Shown here: positions 26,595 to 35,253 of the stretch, piece by piece
Layout of the letters: each line of letters opens with the position of its first letter
How positions within the stretch are numbered: position 1 is the stretch's first letter
Source of the DNA: Actinoalloteichus_B caeruleus
GTDB taxonomy: Bacteria > Actinomycetota > Actinomycetes > Mycobacteriales > Pseudonocardiaceae
Strand: one strand, 5' to 3'
Assembly (NCBI RefSeq): GCF_000718005.1
Contig: NZ_JODV01000001.1
Length of the DNA stretch: 64,000 nt
Notes under the pieces: generated by a model
What the model saw: the letters and a program-made list of their open reading frames with translations, nothing else
Databases searched by the model: none
Told to the model about the DNA's origin: nothing
Made by a program: the position numbers and the translations under genes

Positions 26595-27167
26595 TCAGCT
26601 CTGCTCCCGCGCCGACTCGGTGGCGGGGTCCCACGACAGCCCGGGCCGTCCCCACTGGTTGGCCTTGAGCGCCCGTCGGGCCTCCCGCTTGTACCGGCCG
26701 ATGAGCCGGTCCACGTAGAGGTAGCCGTCGAGGTGGTCGGTCTCGTGCTGGAGGCAGCGCGCGAAGAACCCGGTTCCCTCGACCACCACGGGCTCGCCGT
26801 GCTGGTCCTGCCCGGTCACCTTCGCCCAGCGGGCCCGTCCCGTCGGGAACGCCTCACCGGGCACGGAGAGGCAGCCCTCGTAGTCGTCGTCGGGATCCGG
26901 CATCCCCTCGGGGATCTCGGAGGTCTCCAGCACGGGGTTGGCGACCACGCCGCGGTGCCAGTCGCCCTCGTCGTCATGGCAGTGGTAGACGAAGATCCGG
27001 AGGTCGATCCCGATCTGGTTGGCGGCGAGTCCGACACCCTCCGCCGCCGCCATCGTCTCGAACATGTCCTCGACGAGCCGGGCGAGTTCGTCGTCGAAGG
27101 TCTCCACCGGACGAGTCGGCTGGTGCAGCACGGGGTCGCCCGCGATCCGGATGGGGTGAACGGCCAT
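26595..27167 (-). CDS. def: peptide deformylase
   Basis: Removes the formyl group from nascent proteins. The 190-residue product contains the three metal-site motifs: GVGLAANQIG, EGCLSVPG (metal-binding Cys) and QHETDHLDG (HExxH-type). The start is the ATG at 27167, giving MAVHPIRIAGDPVLH. An insert with DDEGDWHRG and GMPDPDDDY is longer than in E. coli Def but common in actinobacterial copies. It diverges from the DUF3263 gene with a conspicuous palindrome between the two. Confidence 0.95.
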   Translation of the reverse strand: MAVHPIRIAGDPVLHQPTRPVETFDDELARLVEDMFETMAAAEGVGLAANQIGIDLRIFVYHCHDDEGDWHRGVVANPVLETSEIPEGMPDPDDDYEGCLSVPGEAFPTGRARWAKVTGQDQHGEPVVVEGTGFFARCLQHETDHLDGYLYVDRLIGRYKREARRALKANQWGRPGLSWDPATESAREQS

Positions 27168-27368
27168 GCTGGTGACCCTATGCGTTCGGTCCGAACGGGG
27201 GACACACCGGTCGGCCCGCTCCGCCGCCGCCGGCGCGCGCACGATCCTCGGACCAGGGGCGCGCCCGTTGGGAGAGCGTTGTCCCAGGGCAGGGCCATTC
27301 ACCGAAGGAGTGCCGCCGCTGACCGCCCGCGTGTCGATATCGGCTGCTCGTGACGGGCTGACATGATG

Positions 27369-27398
27369 TAATGACACGGAATGACACGAGTGTCATTC
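27369..27398. promoter_or_regulatory. triple TGACAC half-site array with perfect palindrome
   Basis: GAATGACAC-GA-GTGTCATTC at 27379-27398 is a perfect 9-base-arm inverted repeat. A further direct half-site TAATGACACG (27369-27378) lies exactly 10 bases before the first arm. The array sits 42 bases upstream of the DUF3263 start and about 200 bases upstream of def on the other strand. The spacing of one helical turn suggests cooperative binding by a dimeric regulator. I do not recognise the motif. Confidence 0.6.
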
Positions 27399-27439
27399 GC
27401 TGGACGCCAGGATCTCGGACCGTCAGGCGAGGAGCCCAG

Positions 27440-27739
27440 ATGGACGCCGCAGGGGAGGCTCTGCCACCCACGCCGGAGCCGGACTCTGGAGTCAGCGCTC
27501 TCGACCGCGCCATCCTCGCATTCGAGAGCCAGTGGTGGAAGTACGCGGGCACCAAGGAGCAGGCGGTCCAGGAGTTGTTCGGAATGTCCCCGGAAGGCTA
27601 CTACGAGCGACTGGACGTCCTGATCAACCTGCCGGCGGCGCGTCGTGCCGATCCCATGCTCGCCCGACGGTTGTCCCGCCTGCGAGGGAGCCGGCGCCGC
27701 GCCGGCACCGCGCGGGGGCTGGGTTTCGATCCCCAGTAG
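27440..27739 (+). CDS. DUF3263 family protein
   Basis: A 99-residue actinobacterial protein of unknown function. The conserved block ALDRAILAFESQWWKYAGTK, followed by EQAVQELFGMSPEGYYERL and ADPMLARRLSRLRGSRRR, is typical of DUF3263; it looks like a small helical, possibly nucleic-acid-binding protein with a helix-turn-helix-like middle and a basic C-terminal half. I chose the ATG at 27440 with GAGGAG upstream. The gene lies just before the LytR_C gene, an arrangement commonly seen in actinobacteria. Confidence 0.9.
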   Translation: MDAAGEALPPTPEPDSGVSALDRAILAFESQWWKYAGTKEQAVQELFGMSPEGYYERLDVLINLPAARRADPMLARRLSRLRGSRRRAGTARGLGFDPQ

Positions 27740-27790
27740 ACCAGGAATCCCCAGCGAGTCCAGACCACGATCGCCCTGGAGGCCCGTCCC

Positions 27791-28486
27791 GTGAGCAATG
27801 TCGATCCCGCTGGTTCGGCACGTCCGCTACGAATCGCCGCCATCGGCATGTTCGCGGTCGCGATCCTGGCCCTCGTCGTCGGAGTCGTCAGCCTGACCCA
27901 GGACGACGGTGAACCGACCGCCGCGGAGAGCACGCTGACCTCCGGGGCTGGAACGTCGAGTGGCTCGCCGTCCCCGACCGGCCCGGCCCCGGAGTCCGGG
28001 TCCTCGTCTCCGGAGTCCTCGGAGGACGCCGACGAGACCGAGGGGCCCGAGGGGACGGCGGAGGGCGGCGCACCGGGGGACGAGCCCGGCGCGCCGGAGG
28101 GGACCGAGGGCTCCGAGGGGGGATCGGGGTCCGACTCCGAGGACGCCGGACCGGGATCGACCGCCTCCGGCGACGACGGCGGGGAGCTGCCGGAACTGCG
28201 GGTGTACAACAACAGCACGGTGCGGGGCCTCGCGAACCGGGCCGCCGGCGACTTCCGCGACTCGGGATGGGACGTGTCGGAGGTGGGGAACTACTCGTCC
28301 GGCGTGATCCCCTCCACCACCATCTACTACCGGCCCGGCACCCCGGAGGAGCAGCTGGCCGGCGAGATCGGCGCCGCGTTCGGCATCCCCGTGGAGCCGA
28401 GGTTCGACGGCATCCGGGACGCCGCCCCCGGGGTCATCGTCATCGTCACCAACAACTACGGGCAGACCTCGACCGACCCGAAGTAG
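27791..28486 (+). CDS. LytR C-terminal domain membrane protein
   Basis: A 231-residue protein: a short cytoplasmic N terminus, one transmembrane helix at about residues 15-36 (IAAIGMFAVAILALVVGVVS), a low-complexity Ser/Gly/Glu/Pro linker of about 90 residues, and a LytR_C domain at about 133-225 (LRVYNNSTVRGLANRAAGDF, SGVIPSTTIYYRPG). LytR_C domains normally follow LCP cell-wall glycopolymer ligases; here the domain is free-standing and membrane-anchored on the outside. The GTG start at 27791 lies 51 bases after the DUF3263 stop, so co-transcription is likely. Confidence 0.85.
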   Translation: MSNVDPAGSARPLRIAAIGMFAVAILALVVGVVSLTQDDGEPTAAESTLTSGAGTSSGSPSPTGPAPESGSSSPESSEDADETEGPEGTAEGGAPGDEPGAPEGTEGSEGGSGSDSEDAGPGSTASGDDGGELPELRVYNNSTVRGLANRAAGDFRDSGWDVSEVGNYSSGVIPSTTIYYRPGTPEEQLAGEIGAAFGIPVEPRFDGIRDAAPGVIVIVTNNYGQTSTDPK

Positions 28487-28629
28487 ACCGGACGCCGACC
28501 CTCGGGACCAGGGCGGGGACACACCGGCCCCGGCTCGGTTGGCGGCCGGGGAGCCCGCCTCACCGAGGGGGTTGGGTGAGACGGGCATCCTCACGGTACC
28601 TCTGAACGGAGTAGCCGCGCCGACCCCGC

Positions 28630-28680
28630 GGTGACCCACCTGGCGCGTACCCGAGGTCACCCTCGCGCCAACGGGTGACC
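28630..28680 (+). promoter_or_regulatory. GGTGACC repeat cluster before the GlcNAc kinase gene
   Basis: GGTCACCC (28655-28662) and GGGTGACC (28673-28680) form a perfect 8-base inverted repeat around a 10-base spacer, and another GGTGACCC stands at 28630-28637. The cluster ends 41 bases before the kinase start, with GGATACT at 28697-28703 as a possible -10 region. It does not resemble a dre site. Confidence 0.4.
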
Positions 28681-28721
28681 CGGGGCGGTCCGTGCCGGAT
28701 ACTCGCAGCCAGGAGGTGCCG

Positions 28722-29744
28722 ATGAACACTGCCGCGGAGTTCGTGCTCGGCCTCGACGTCGGGGGTACGTCCACCCGCGCCCTGCTCGCCGGCCTGGACG
28801 GCACGCGGGTGCGGGTGAGCCGCCGAGGTGGCGGCAACCCGAACGCGCACCCCCCGGAGATCGCCGTCCGGGAGGTCGGTGCCGCGATGCGCTCGGCCCT
28901 CGGTTCGCTCGACCCGGGTCTGGTCCGGTACGTGGTCCTGGGCCTGGCGGGGGCGAGCAAGATGACCGACCCCAGGGTTCGGGAGCTGTTCGACGAGTCC
29001 TGGCGGTCGCTGGGACTCCGCTGCCCCGTCGACGTCATCGACGACTGCGAGGTCGCCTTCGCCTCGGCCACGGCGGAGCCGACGGGCAGTGTCGTGATCG
29101 CCGGCACCGGATCGGTGCTGGGAGCGGTCGACCAGGGTCGTCTCGTGCGGACGGCGGGTGGCCACGGCTGGTTGCTCGGCGACGAGGGGTCGGCGTTCTG
29201 GCTCGGGCGGGAGGCCGTGCGGCTCACCCTGCGCGAACTGGACGCGGACAGCCCCGGCGGGGCGCTGTCCCACGCCGTCCTCGCCGCGCTGGTGGTGGAG
29301 GTGCCGGGCGGTCTCCCCCCGGACAGGCGCGACCGCATCACGCTGAAGCAGCGGCTGCTGACGGCGGTCAACGGTCGGCCACCGATCGACCTGGCCGCCC
29401 TGGCGCCGCTCGTCGACACCTCGGTCGGGGAGGGGCACGCGCCGGCGGTGGAGATCGCGCGGGCGGGAGCCCTCGCGCTGGCCACCGGTCTGGCGCTCAT
29501 CCGGCCCCCCTCGGACACGACGCCCCTCGTCATGGGCGGCAGCGTCCTCGGCGAGGGGACCTCGGTCGGGGCGGTCGTCCGGGCGGAACTGGCGCGCCGC
29601 TGGGGCGGCACTCCCCTGGCGGCGGGCGACGCCGCGGCCGGCGCGGCCTGGCTCGCGCTGAACCGGCTGGCCGGACGCCGTCAGGCGCGGATCACCCACC
29701 GCCGGCTGCTCGGCCACGACCAGGACCCGGTGCTCTCCCCCTGA
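28722..29744 (+). CDS. N-acetylglucosamine kinase-like BadF/BcrA ATPase
   Basis: A 340-residue ASKHA-fold sugar kinase candidate. Motifs: phosphate 1 LGLDVGGTSTRALL at about residues 7-20, GLAGASK, VIDDCEVAF, phosphate 2 VIAGTGSVLGAV, GGHGWLLGDEGSAFWLG (typical of the NAGK/BadF group) and the adenosine motif VMGGSVLGEG. Phosphorylation of GlcNAc or a related aminosugar is the likely role. I chose the ATG at 28722 with AGGAGGTG upstream. No transport genes adjoin it, but dasR and the SIS-domain enzyme are 18 kb away, which makes an aminosugar salvage role plausible. Confidence 0.8.
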   Translation: MNTAAEFVLGLDVGGTSTRALLAGLDGTRVRVSRRGGGNPNAHPPEIAVREVGAAMRSALGSLDPGLVRYVVLGLAGASKMTDPRVRELFDESWRSLGLRCPVDVIDDCEVAFASATAEPTGSVVIAGTGSVLGAVDQGRLVRTAGGHGWLLGDEGSAFWLGREAVRLTLRELDADSPGGALSHAVLAALVVEVPGGLPPDRRDRITLKQRLLTAVNGRPPIDLAALAPLVDTSVGEGHAPAVEIARAGALALATGLALIRPPSDTTPLVMGGSVLGEGTSVGAVVRAELARRWGGTPLAAGDAAAGAAWLALNRLAGRRQARITHRRLLGHDQDPVLSP

Positions 29745-29769
29745 CCAGGCGACGTCCCGGCGCCACCGC

Positions 29770-30609
29770 TCAGCGCTCGGTGGCGCTCTCCTCCTGGCCA
29801 CCGGGGCCGGCCACCGCCGGTGAGGTCGCCTCGCGGCCGACGTCGGGGGAATCCGGAGTGGATGGCTGCTGGTCGGCCAACGACCCGTTCCCGGCTCGGC
29901 CGCCGTCCCGGGGCGGCGGGGCGCCGGTACCTCCTCCCGCTTCCCGGGGGTGCCGGATCCCCGGGTGTTCGGTGGGAAGCGCGCGCCGCAGCACCCACCA
30001 GCTCACGGCGAGGCAGAGCGCCACCAACGGCCAGCTGAGCACCACCCGCGCGGTGAGCAGGGGGCCGACCAGCCCGGCCAACCAGAGGGGGAGGAACACG
30101 GCGACCCGCACGAGGTACTGGCAGACCCAGATCCAGCTCGCGAGGCTGTAGGCGCGCAACAGCGCCGGGTCCCGGCGCCACCGGGTCCGCTGCCCGAGCA
30201 CGCCCCCGACCACCACGCCCAGCAACGGCCAGCGGATCAGGATGCTGGCCGCCCACACGACCACGCTGCCCACGTTCGACATCAGCTGCGCGAGGAAGAA
30301 GTCCTCCGGGCGGCCGGTGTACAGGGCGATCACCGTGGCGAGCCCGACACCGAGCAGCCCCAGCACGACGGCGCGGGGACGGTCGCCGCGCCGTAACCGC
30401 CACAGCGCCACGGCGAGTCCGACGACGAGGGCGGCGGCCGCGCCGGCACCCACCGACGAGTCCCCGAGGAACCACCCCCCGGCGAACGCGACCGCGGGCG
30501 CGGTGGCGTCCAGTGCCCCTCGGCGACCACCGAGCACGGCGGCCAGCGACTCCTGCTGCGCGGGCGCGGCCCTGACCTCGGCCACGTCCTCCCTCGGCTG
30601 CTCGGTCAC
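29770..30609 (-). CDS. DUF3159 family membrane protein
   Basis: A 279-residue protein of a family restricted to actinobacteria. After a short polar N terminus (residues 1-20) come about six hydrophobic segments up to residue 210, with GWFLGDSSVGAGAAAALVVG, YTGRPEDFFLAQLMSN and WRRDPALLRAYSLASWIWVC as conserved-looking blocks. The C-terminal 65 residues are polar and disordered. The GTG at 30609 has GGAGG just upstream and is preferred to a start 36 bases earlier. Function unknown; it converges with the kinase gene. Confidence 0.85.
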   Translation of the reverse strand: MTEQPREDVAEVRAAPAQQESLAAVLGGRRGALDATAPAVAFAGGWFLGDSSVGAGAAAALVVGLAVALWRLRRGDRPRAVVLGLLGVGLATVIALYTGRPEDFFLAQLMSNVGSVVVWAASILIRWPLLGVVVGGVLGQRTRWRRDPALLRAYSLASWIWVCQYLVRVAVFLPLWLAGLVGPLLTARVVLSWPLVALCLAVSWWVLRRALPTEHPGIRHPREAGGGTGAPPPRDGGRAGNGSLADQQPSTPDSPDVGREATSPAVAGPGGQEESATER

Positions 30610-30714
30610 GCCTCCAGCCTGCCCGATCCGGTCCGGCGGGACCACGCCTGGTCCGTCACGTCCGGGTCCCGCCCTCCCCTCGGGGACGCGCCGGCACGTC
30701 GTCGACTCGCGCCG

Positions 30715-33579
30715 TCAGCTGGCCTCGGCGATCCGCTGCTCGGCCTCGCGGAGGATCGGCGAACTGGTGGGCCGCAGCAGCTCCTCCGCCCGCCGCCAGG
30801 TCGCCAGGGCCAGCTCCTCGTCGCCGGAGGCCCGGTGGACGTCGCCCAGGCTGATGAGGGCCTTGCCTTCCTGCACCGTCGCCCCGCACCCACCGGCGAC
30901 GCGCAGCGCCGCCTCGGCGTAGTCGCGCGCGGCGTCCCACCGCCGGAGTTCACCAGCCAGCTCGGCGAGGTTGTTCAACGCGACCGCCTCGTGGAAGGGC
31001 CGCCCGGTGATCCGGTACAGCTCCCGAACGGCCAGGCACCGGGCGAAGGCGGAGTCGAGACGCCCCTCGTTCTGGTCGAGGAGGGCGAGGTTGTTCAACG
31101 CCATCGCCTGCCCGGCCACGTCCCCCAACTCGCGGTAGAGGGTGAGCGTCCGCTCGCCGACCGATCTCGCCTCCTCGAACAGCCCGAGCTGGACCCGGAC
31201 CGTGAAGAGGTCGGCGACGGTCGCCGCCACCAGCTCCGGCCCGGCCAGCTCCTCGGCGATCTCGGACGCCGCCACCGCGCGGTCCAGCGCGGCCGGCAGT
31301 CCGGTGGAACCGTAGAGCGCCACGCTCACCTGTCCCCGCAGCATCAGGCACTCCCCCAGCCTGTCGCCGTCCTGCCTGGCCGCCGCGAGTCCCCGTTCGA
31401 AGAGCCCGCCCGCCTCGTCGAGCAGGTGCCGGAAACGGACGTAGGGCATGAGGGACCAGATGAGCCGCCAGACGCGGCGGTGCTCACCGAGGGCTTCCGC
31501 CGTCGCCACGGCTTGCCCCAGGTTGGCCCACTCCCGGTCGTACCAGCTGACGGCGTCGCCCAGCTCCGGCAGTTCGACCTCCGGTGCCAGCGGTTCGAGC
31601 CTGACCGGCTGGCTGGACAGCTGGAGTGCCTCCCGCGCCCGCTCACTGGCGGCCAGGTAGTAGGCGACCATGCGGTGCCGGGGCGAGGAGCCGGGACCGG
31701 TGTCGGGCACGTCGAGCTGGCGGGCGTAGAGCCGCAGCAGGTCGTGCGCGCCGACCCGGTCGGGGGTGACCCGGTCGACCAGGTGCCGGGAGGCCAGTTC
31801 GTCGACCACCACGCTGACCTCCCGTACGGGGCGCCCCGCCATCGCCGCGAGGACGTGGTCGGTCATCTCCGACCCGGGATGGGCTCCCACCAGGCGGAAG
31901 ACGTCAGCGTGGTCGGGTGGCAGGTCCCGGTAGGACACGTCGAAGGCCCCCCGGACACTGATCTCGTCGTCCTCCACGGCCAGTCGGACGAGCCGGTCCC
32001 GCTCGTCACCGAGCTCGGAGAGCAGGGTGGCGAGCCCCGACCCGCCGCCCGCGATGATCCGCGCGGCCACGATCCGGAGCGCCAGCGGCAGCCCACCGCA
32101 GAGCCGCACCAGCTCGACCACGGTGTCGGTGTTCGTCCCGTCGATCTCGCCGCCGACGTCCCGAAGGGCACCCGCCAGCAGTTCGACCGCGTCGTCCTCG
32201 GCCAGCATGCCGAGCGGCAGGAGCGCGGCTCCGCTGCGCACCACCAACCCCTCCAGGCGTCGCCTGCTCGTGACCAGCACGAGGCAGTCCCGGCCCGCCG
32301 GCAGGAGGGGGAGGACCTGTTCGGTGCTCGCGGCGTCGTCGAACACCAGCAGCAGCCGGCGGTCGGCGGCCGAGGACCGGAATGCCGCGGCGCGCTCCGC
32401 CACCCCGGCGGGCACGTCCCGGTCGCGGACGCCCAGTCCCACCAACAGCTGCCGGAGGGCGGAGTCGGGTGGCACCGGGCCGTTCCGCCCGTCGGCCCCA
32501 CCGAGGTGCACGAAGAGCTGCCCGTCGGGGTAGTGGTGGCGCACGCGGTGCGCCCAGGTCACCGCCAGGGCGCTCTTCCCCGCTCCCGGCGGCCCCGCGA
32601 GCACCACGATCCGGGGGCCGGAGCCCGCACGCTCCGCCTCGGTCGGACGTCGGCGTTCCCACAGTTCGCGCAGCCTCGCCAGCTCCCGTGCCCGTCCCGT
32701 GAAGCCACCGACCTCCGGGGGCAGCTGGCGGGGGGCGGCCGCGTCGCGGCCAGCGGCGATCGCCGGCCGGTTCCCCGACCCGAGCAGCAGCGGGTCGTCC
32801 CGCAGTACCCGTTCGTAGGTCCGCTGGAGGTGGGGCGAGGGGTCGACGCCGAACTCCTCGCGCAACCGCCGTCGGATGTCCTGGTAGCGGGCCACCGCGT
32901 CCGCCCGGCGACCGAGCCGGTACAGGGCGACCAGGAGGTGCGCGGCCATCCGTTCCCGGAGCGGATGCTCGTCCAACAGGCGGACGAGTTCCGCGGTGAC
33001 CAGTCCCTCCCGGCCGAGTTCCAGGTCGGCTGCGACCCGCTGCTCGACGAGGTCGAGGCGGAACTCCTCGATGGAGTGGGCCATCGAGCCGAGCACGCCC
33101 TCGTCGGAGAGGTCGCCCAGGCTCGGTCCCCGCCACAGCTTGAGCGCCTGGCGGAGCAGCCTGGCCCGCCGGTCCGGCCCCGGGGCGTCGTCGGCGTCGG
33201 CACCGGCCGACGCCGCCAGGTCACGAGCGCGCACCAGGTCGATCAGGGCGCCGTCCACCTCGATCCGGTAGCCGGGGGGCTTGGTGCGGATGTCGGCCGG
33301 GGAATCCCCGGGGAGGGCCGCCAGTTGCCTGCGCAGCCGCGAGACGTAGCCGTGCAGGATGGTGCGCGCGCTCGCGGGTGGGGAGTGTCCCCACAGCATC
33401 TCCGCGATGCGCTCGGTGGGGACCACGGTGCCCCGGTTCAGCAACAGCAGCGCGAGGACACTCCGCACCGCCCGGCTCCCGAGCGGCACCGGCCGCCCGT
33501 CCACGGTGACCTCGACCGGACCGAGCAGGAGGAAACGCGCTCCTGGTTGCCCGCCGGGGGTGTCGTCGCCGTTCAGCAC
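30715..33579 (-). CDS. SARP-family regulator with NB-ARC and TPR domains (AfsR-like)
   Basis: A 954-residue transcriptional regulator. The N-terminal OmpR-like winged helix (about 14-95: FLLLGPVEVTVDGRPVPLGS, ARTILHGYVSRLRRQL) is followed by the bacterial transcriptional activation domain (about 100-250, ending GVDPSPHLQRTYERVLRDDP). The NB-ARC/STAND ATPase has P-loop LAGPPGAGKSALAV near residue 325 and a LLLVFDDA Walker B. Arm and winged-helix segments lead into a C-terminal tetratricopeptide region (about 600-950, ALNNLALLDQNEGRL, AVALNNLAEL). Relatives activate secondary-metabolite or other pathway genes. No biosynthetic cluster is adjacent, so the target is unknown. The GTG start at 33579 follows GACGAGG. 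Confidence 0.92.
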   Translation of the reverse strand: MLNGDDTPGGQPGARFLLLGPVEVTVDGRPVPLGSRAVRSVLALLLLNRGTVVPTERIAEMLWGHSPPASARTILHGYVSRLRRQLAALPGDSPADIRTKPPGYRIEVDGALIDLVRARDLAASAGADADDAPGPDRRARLLRQALKLWRGPSLGDLSDEGVLGSMAHSIEEFRLDLVEQRVAADLELGREGLVTAELVRLLDEHPLRERMAAHLLVALYRLGRRADAVARYQDIRRRLREEFGVDPSPHLQRTYERVLRDDPLLLGSGNRPAIAAGRDAAAPRQLPPEVGGFTGRARELARLRELWERRRPTEAERAGSGPRIVVLAGPPGAGKSALAVTWAHRVRHHYPDGQLFVHLGGADGRNGPVPPDSALRQLLVGLGVRDRDVPAGVAERAAAFRSSAADRRLLLVFDDAASTEQVLPLLPAGRDCLVLVTSRRRLEGLVVRSGAALLPLGMLAEDDAVELLAGALRDVGGEIDGTNTDTVVELVRLCGGLPLALRIVAARIIAGGGSGLATLLSELGDERDRLVRLAVEDDEISVRGAFDVSYRDLPPDHADVFRLVGAHPGSEMTDHVLAAMAGRPVREVSVVVDELASRHLVDRVTPDRVGAHDLLRLYARQLDVPDTGPGSSPRHRMVAYYLAASERAREALQLSSQPVRLEPLAPEVELPELGDAVSWYDREWANLGQAVATAEALGEHRRVWRLIWSLMPYVRFRHLLDEAGGLFERGLAAARQDGDRLGECLMLRGQVSVALYGSTGLPAALDRAVAASEIAEELAGPELVAATVADLFTVRVQLGLFEEARSVGERTLTLYRELGDVAGQAMALNNLALLDQNEGRLDSAFARCLAVRELYRITGRPFHEAVALNNLAELAGELRRWDAARDYAEAALRVAGGCGATVQEGKALISLGDVHRASGDEELALATWRRAEELLRPTSSPILREAEQRIAEAS

Positions 33580-33973
33580 CGCCTCGTCGCCTCCATCGCC
33601 GCCTTCGGGCGGACGGACCCGCTCCCCCGCCTCGATTCGACAACGTAGGCGTTCGCCGAACTCCCCGTGATCGCTTCACCGTACTGACCGGCGCTGGGGC
33701 GATGGCAGGGGTGCGCTCCGAGGGGTCGGCCGGTGGTCCCGGTTCGACGCCGGCCGGTGCCGCGTGGACGACGCGCGGTCTCCGACCGCTGGTGCCCACC
33801 TCCCGAGGTGAACCTCACCCGGAAGAAGGGCGTTCATCGCCCAAGGCGGTCCGATGTCGACCTCTCACGCCTCCCTGACGCACGGCGTGTCCCCAGGTGG
33901 GGGCCGCTACCACCCTTATGGGTGATCCAAACCGGCTACTGTCGACTCGTTGACATCCTGGCGTGGAGGGCAC
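33580..33973. promoter_or_regulatory. divergent region between SARP regulator and ADP-ribosylglycohydrolase
   Basis: 394 bases that must hold both promoters. GC is reduced around 33820-33960. The 16-base sequence GGGTGATCCAAACCGG at 33920-33935 also occurs, on the minus strand, in both spacers of the lipoprotein array at 62649-62664 and 63414-63429. TTGACA at 33949-33954 is too close to the GTG at 33974 to be a -35 element for a leadered message. Confidence 0.4.
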
Positions 33974-35068
33974 GTGGCTACAGCGACCACCGTGGTCGAC
34001 CGGGCTGCGGGCTGCCTGTTGGGCGGAGCGCTGGGCGACGCGCTCGGCGCCCCGGTCGAGTTCCACCAGCTCGCGGAGATCCGCCGGCGTCACGGGCAGG
34101 ACGGCGTCACCGAACCGCCCAAGCCAGCCCTGATCAGTGACGACACCCAACTCACCCTCTTCACCGCCGAGGGCTACCTGAGCGCGTGGGTGCGGGGGAA
34201 GCACCTCCAGATCTGGGACCCGGCCCGTGAGGTGTGGAGCGGCTATCGGCGTTGGCTTCGAACCCAACAGCGCAAGCGCCCGGAACGCGACGCGGTGGGG
34301 CTGCTCGCCGATCCCCGGCTCTACGCCAGGCGCGCTCCCGGACTGGCCTGCCTCCGCGCCCTCTCCAGCGCCGAACCCCCCACCCAGGGCGAGCAGTACC
34401 AGCGGGCGAACGGGTGCAGCGGCGTGGTGCGCGCCGCTCCGGCCGGGTTCGCGCCAACGGGAGAACTCGCCTACGAGATGGGGTGCGAGTTCGCCGCCCT
34501 CACCCACGGCCACCCGGCGGCCTGGGCCCCCGCCGGTGCGCTCGCGCTCCTCGTGCACCTGGTGGCGGTACGCCGGCGGTCGCTGCCCGACGCCGTGGAC
34601 CAGGTGACGGGACGAGTGCTGCGGGACCACCCCGACACCGCGGAGAGCCTGGCCTCGGCCGTCCGCCTCGCCGAACGGGATCTCGGGGCCGCCCGCGCGT
34701 CCCTGGAGGCGCGGGCGTTCGGCCGGGCACCCACCGAGGGCGGCCCCGGCGCGGAGTCGGTGATGGGTCTCGGTCCCGGCTGGGTGGGATCGCAGGCGCT
34801 GGCCATCGCCGTGTACTCGGCGCTCACCCACCGCAGGGCGGCGCAGTTCCCGGACGCGTTGCGGCTGGCGGTCAACCACTCCGGCGACAGCGACTCGACA
34901 GCGAGTCTGACCGGCAACATCCTCGGGGCCCTGCACGGCACCGCCGTGCTGCCCCGCCCCTGGTTGGCGCGGCTGGAACTCGCGGACGTCATCGAACGCG
35001 TGGGCCACGACCTCGGGGCCACCTGCGCCGGTGACACCTTCGAGGAGCAGCGCTACCTGGTCGCCTGA
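33974..35068 (+). CDS. ADP-ribosylglycohydrolase family protein
   Basis: A 364-residue member of the DraG/ARH family that removes ADP-ribose from proteins or nucleic acids with two magnesium ions. Typical blocks: AAGCLLGGALGDALGAPVEF at the N terminus, SDDTQLTLFTAEGYL with the metal-binding Asp-Thr, NGCSGVVRAAPAG, THGHPAAWAPAGALA, and the C-terminal metal site NHSGDSDSTASLTGNILGA. All metal ligands look intact. I chose the GTG at 33974 with GGAGGG upstream. No ADP-ribosyltransferase gene is adjacent. Confidence 0.93.
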   Translation: MATATTVVDRAAGCLLGGALGDALGAPVEFHQLAEIRRRHGQDGVTEPPKPALISDDTQLTLFTAEGYLSAWVRGKHLQIWDPAREVWSGYRRWLRTQQRKRPERDAVGLLADPRLYARRAPGLACLRALSSAEPPTQGEQYQRANGCSGVVRAAPAGFAPTGELAYEMGCEFAALTHGHPAAWAPAGALALLVHLVAVRRRSLPDAVDQVTGRVLRDHPDTAESLASAVRLAERDLGAARASLEARAFGRAPTEGGPGAESVMGLGPGWVGSQALAIAVYSALTHRRAAQFPDALRLAVNHSGDSDSTASLTGNILGALHGTAVLPRPWLARLELADVIERVGHDLGATCAGDTFEEQRYLVA

Positions 35069-35173
35069 CACGGAGGCCACGGGCCGCCACACCACACCGG
35101 GCGGTCCGACGAGCGGCCCCGGGGCGGTGGGCACGCCACCCAACACGCCGGGTCTGACCGACCTGACGACCGA

Positions 35174-35232
35174 GGGCCGTGGGCCCCCGCCATCCCGGCC
35201 GGACGCCAGGAACGCGCGGGAGCCCACGGCCC
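35174..35232. terminator. long-loop inverted repeat between convergent genes
   Basis: GGGCCGTGGGC (35174-35184) pairs perfectly with GCCCACGGCCC (35222-35232) over 11 bases, with a 37-base loop. It lies between the stops of the ADP-ribosylglycohydrolase gene and ectD and could terminate transcription from either side. Confidence 0.4.
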
Positions 35233-35253
35233 CGGGTCAACGTGGTGCCGACG

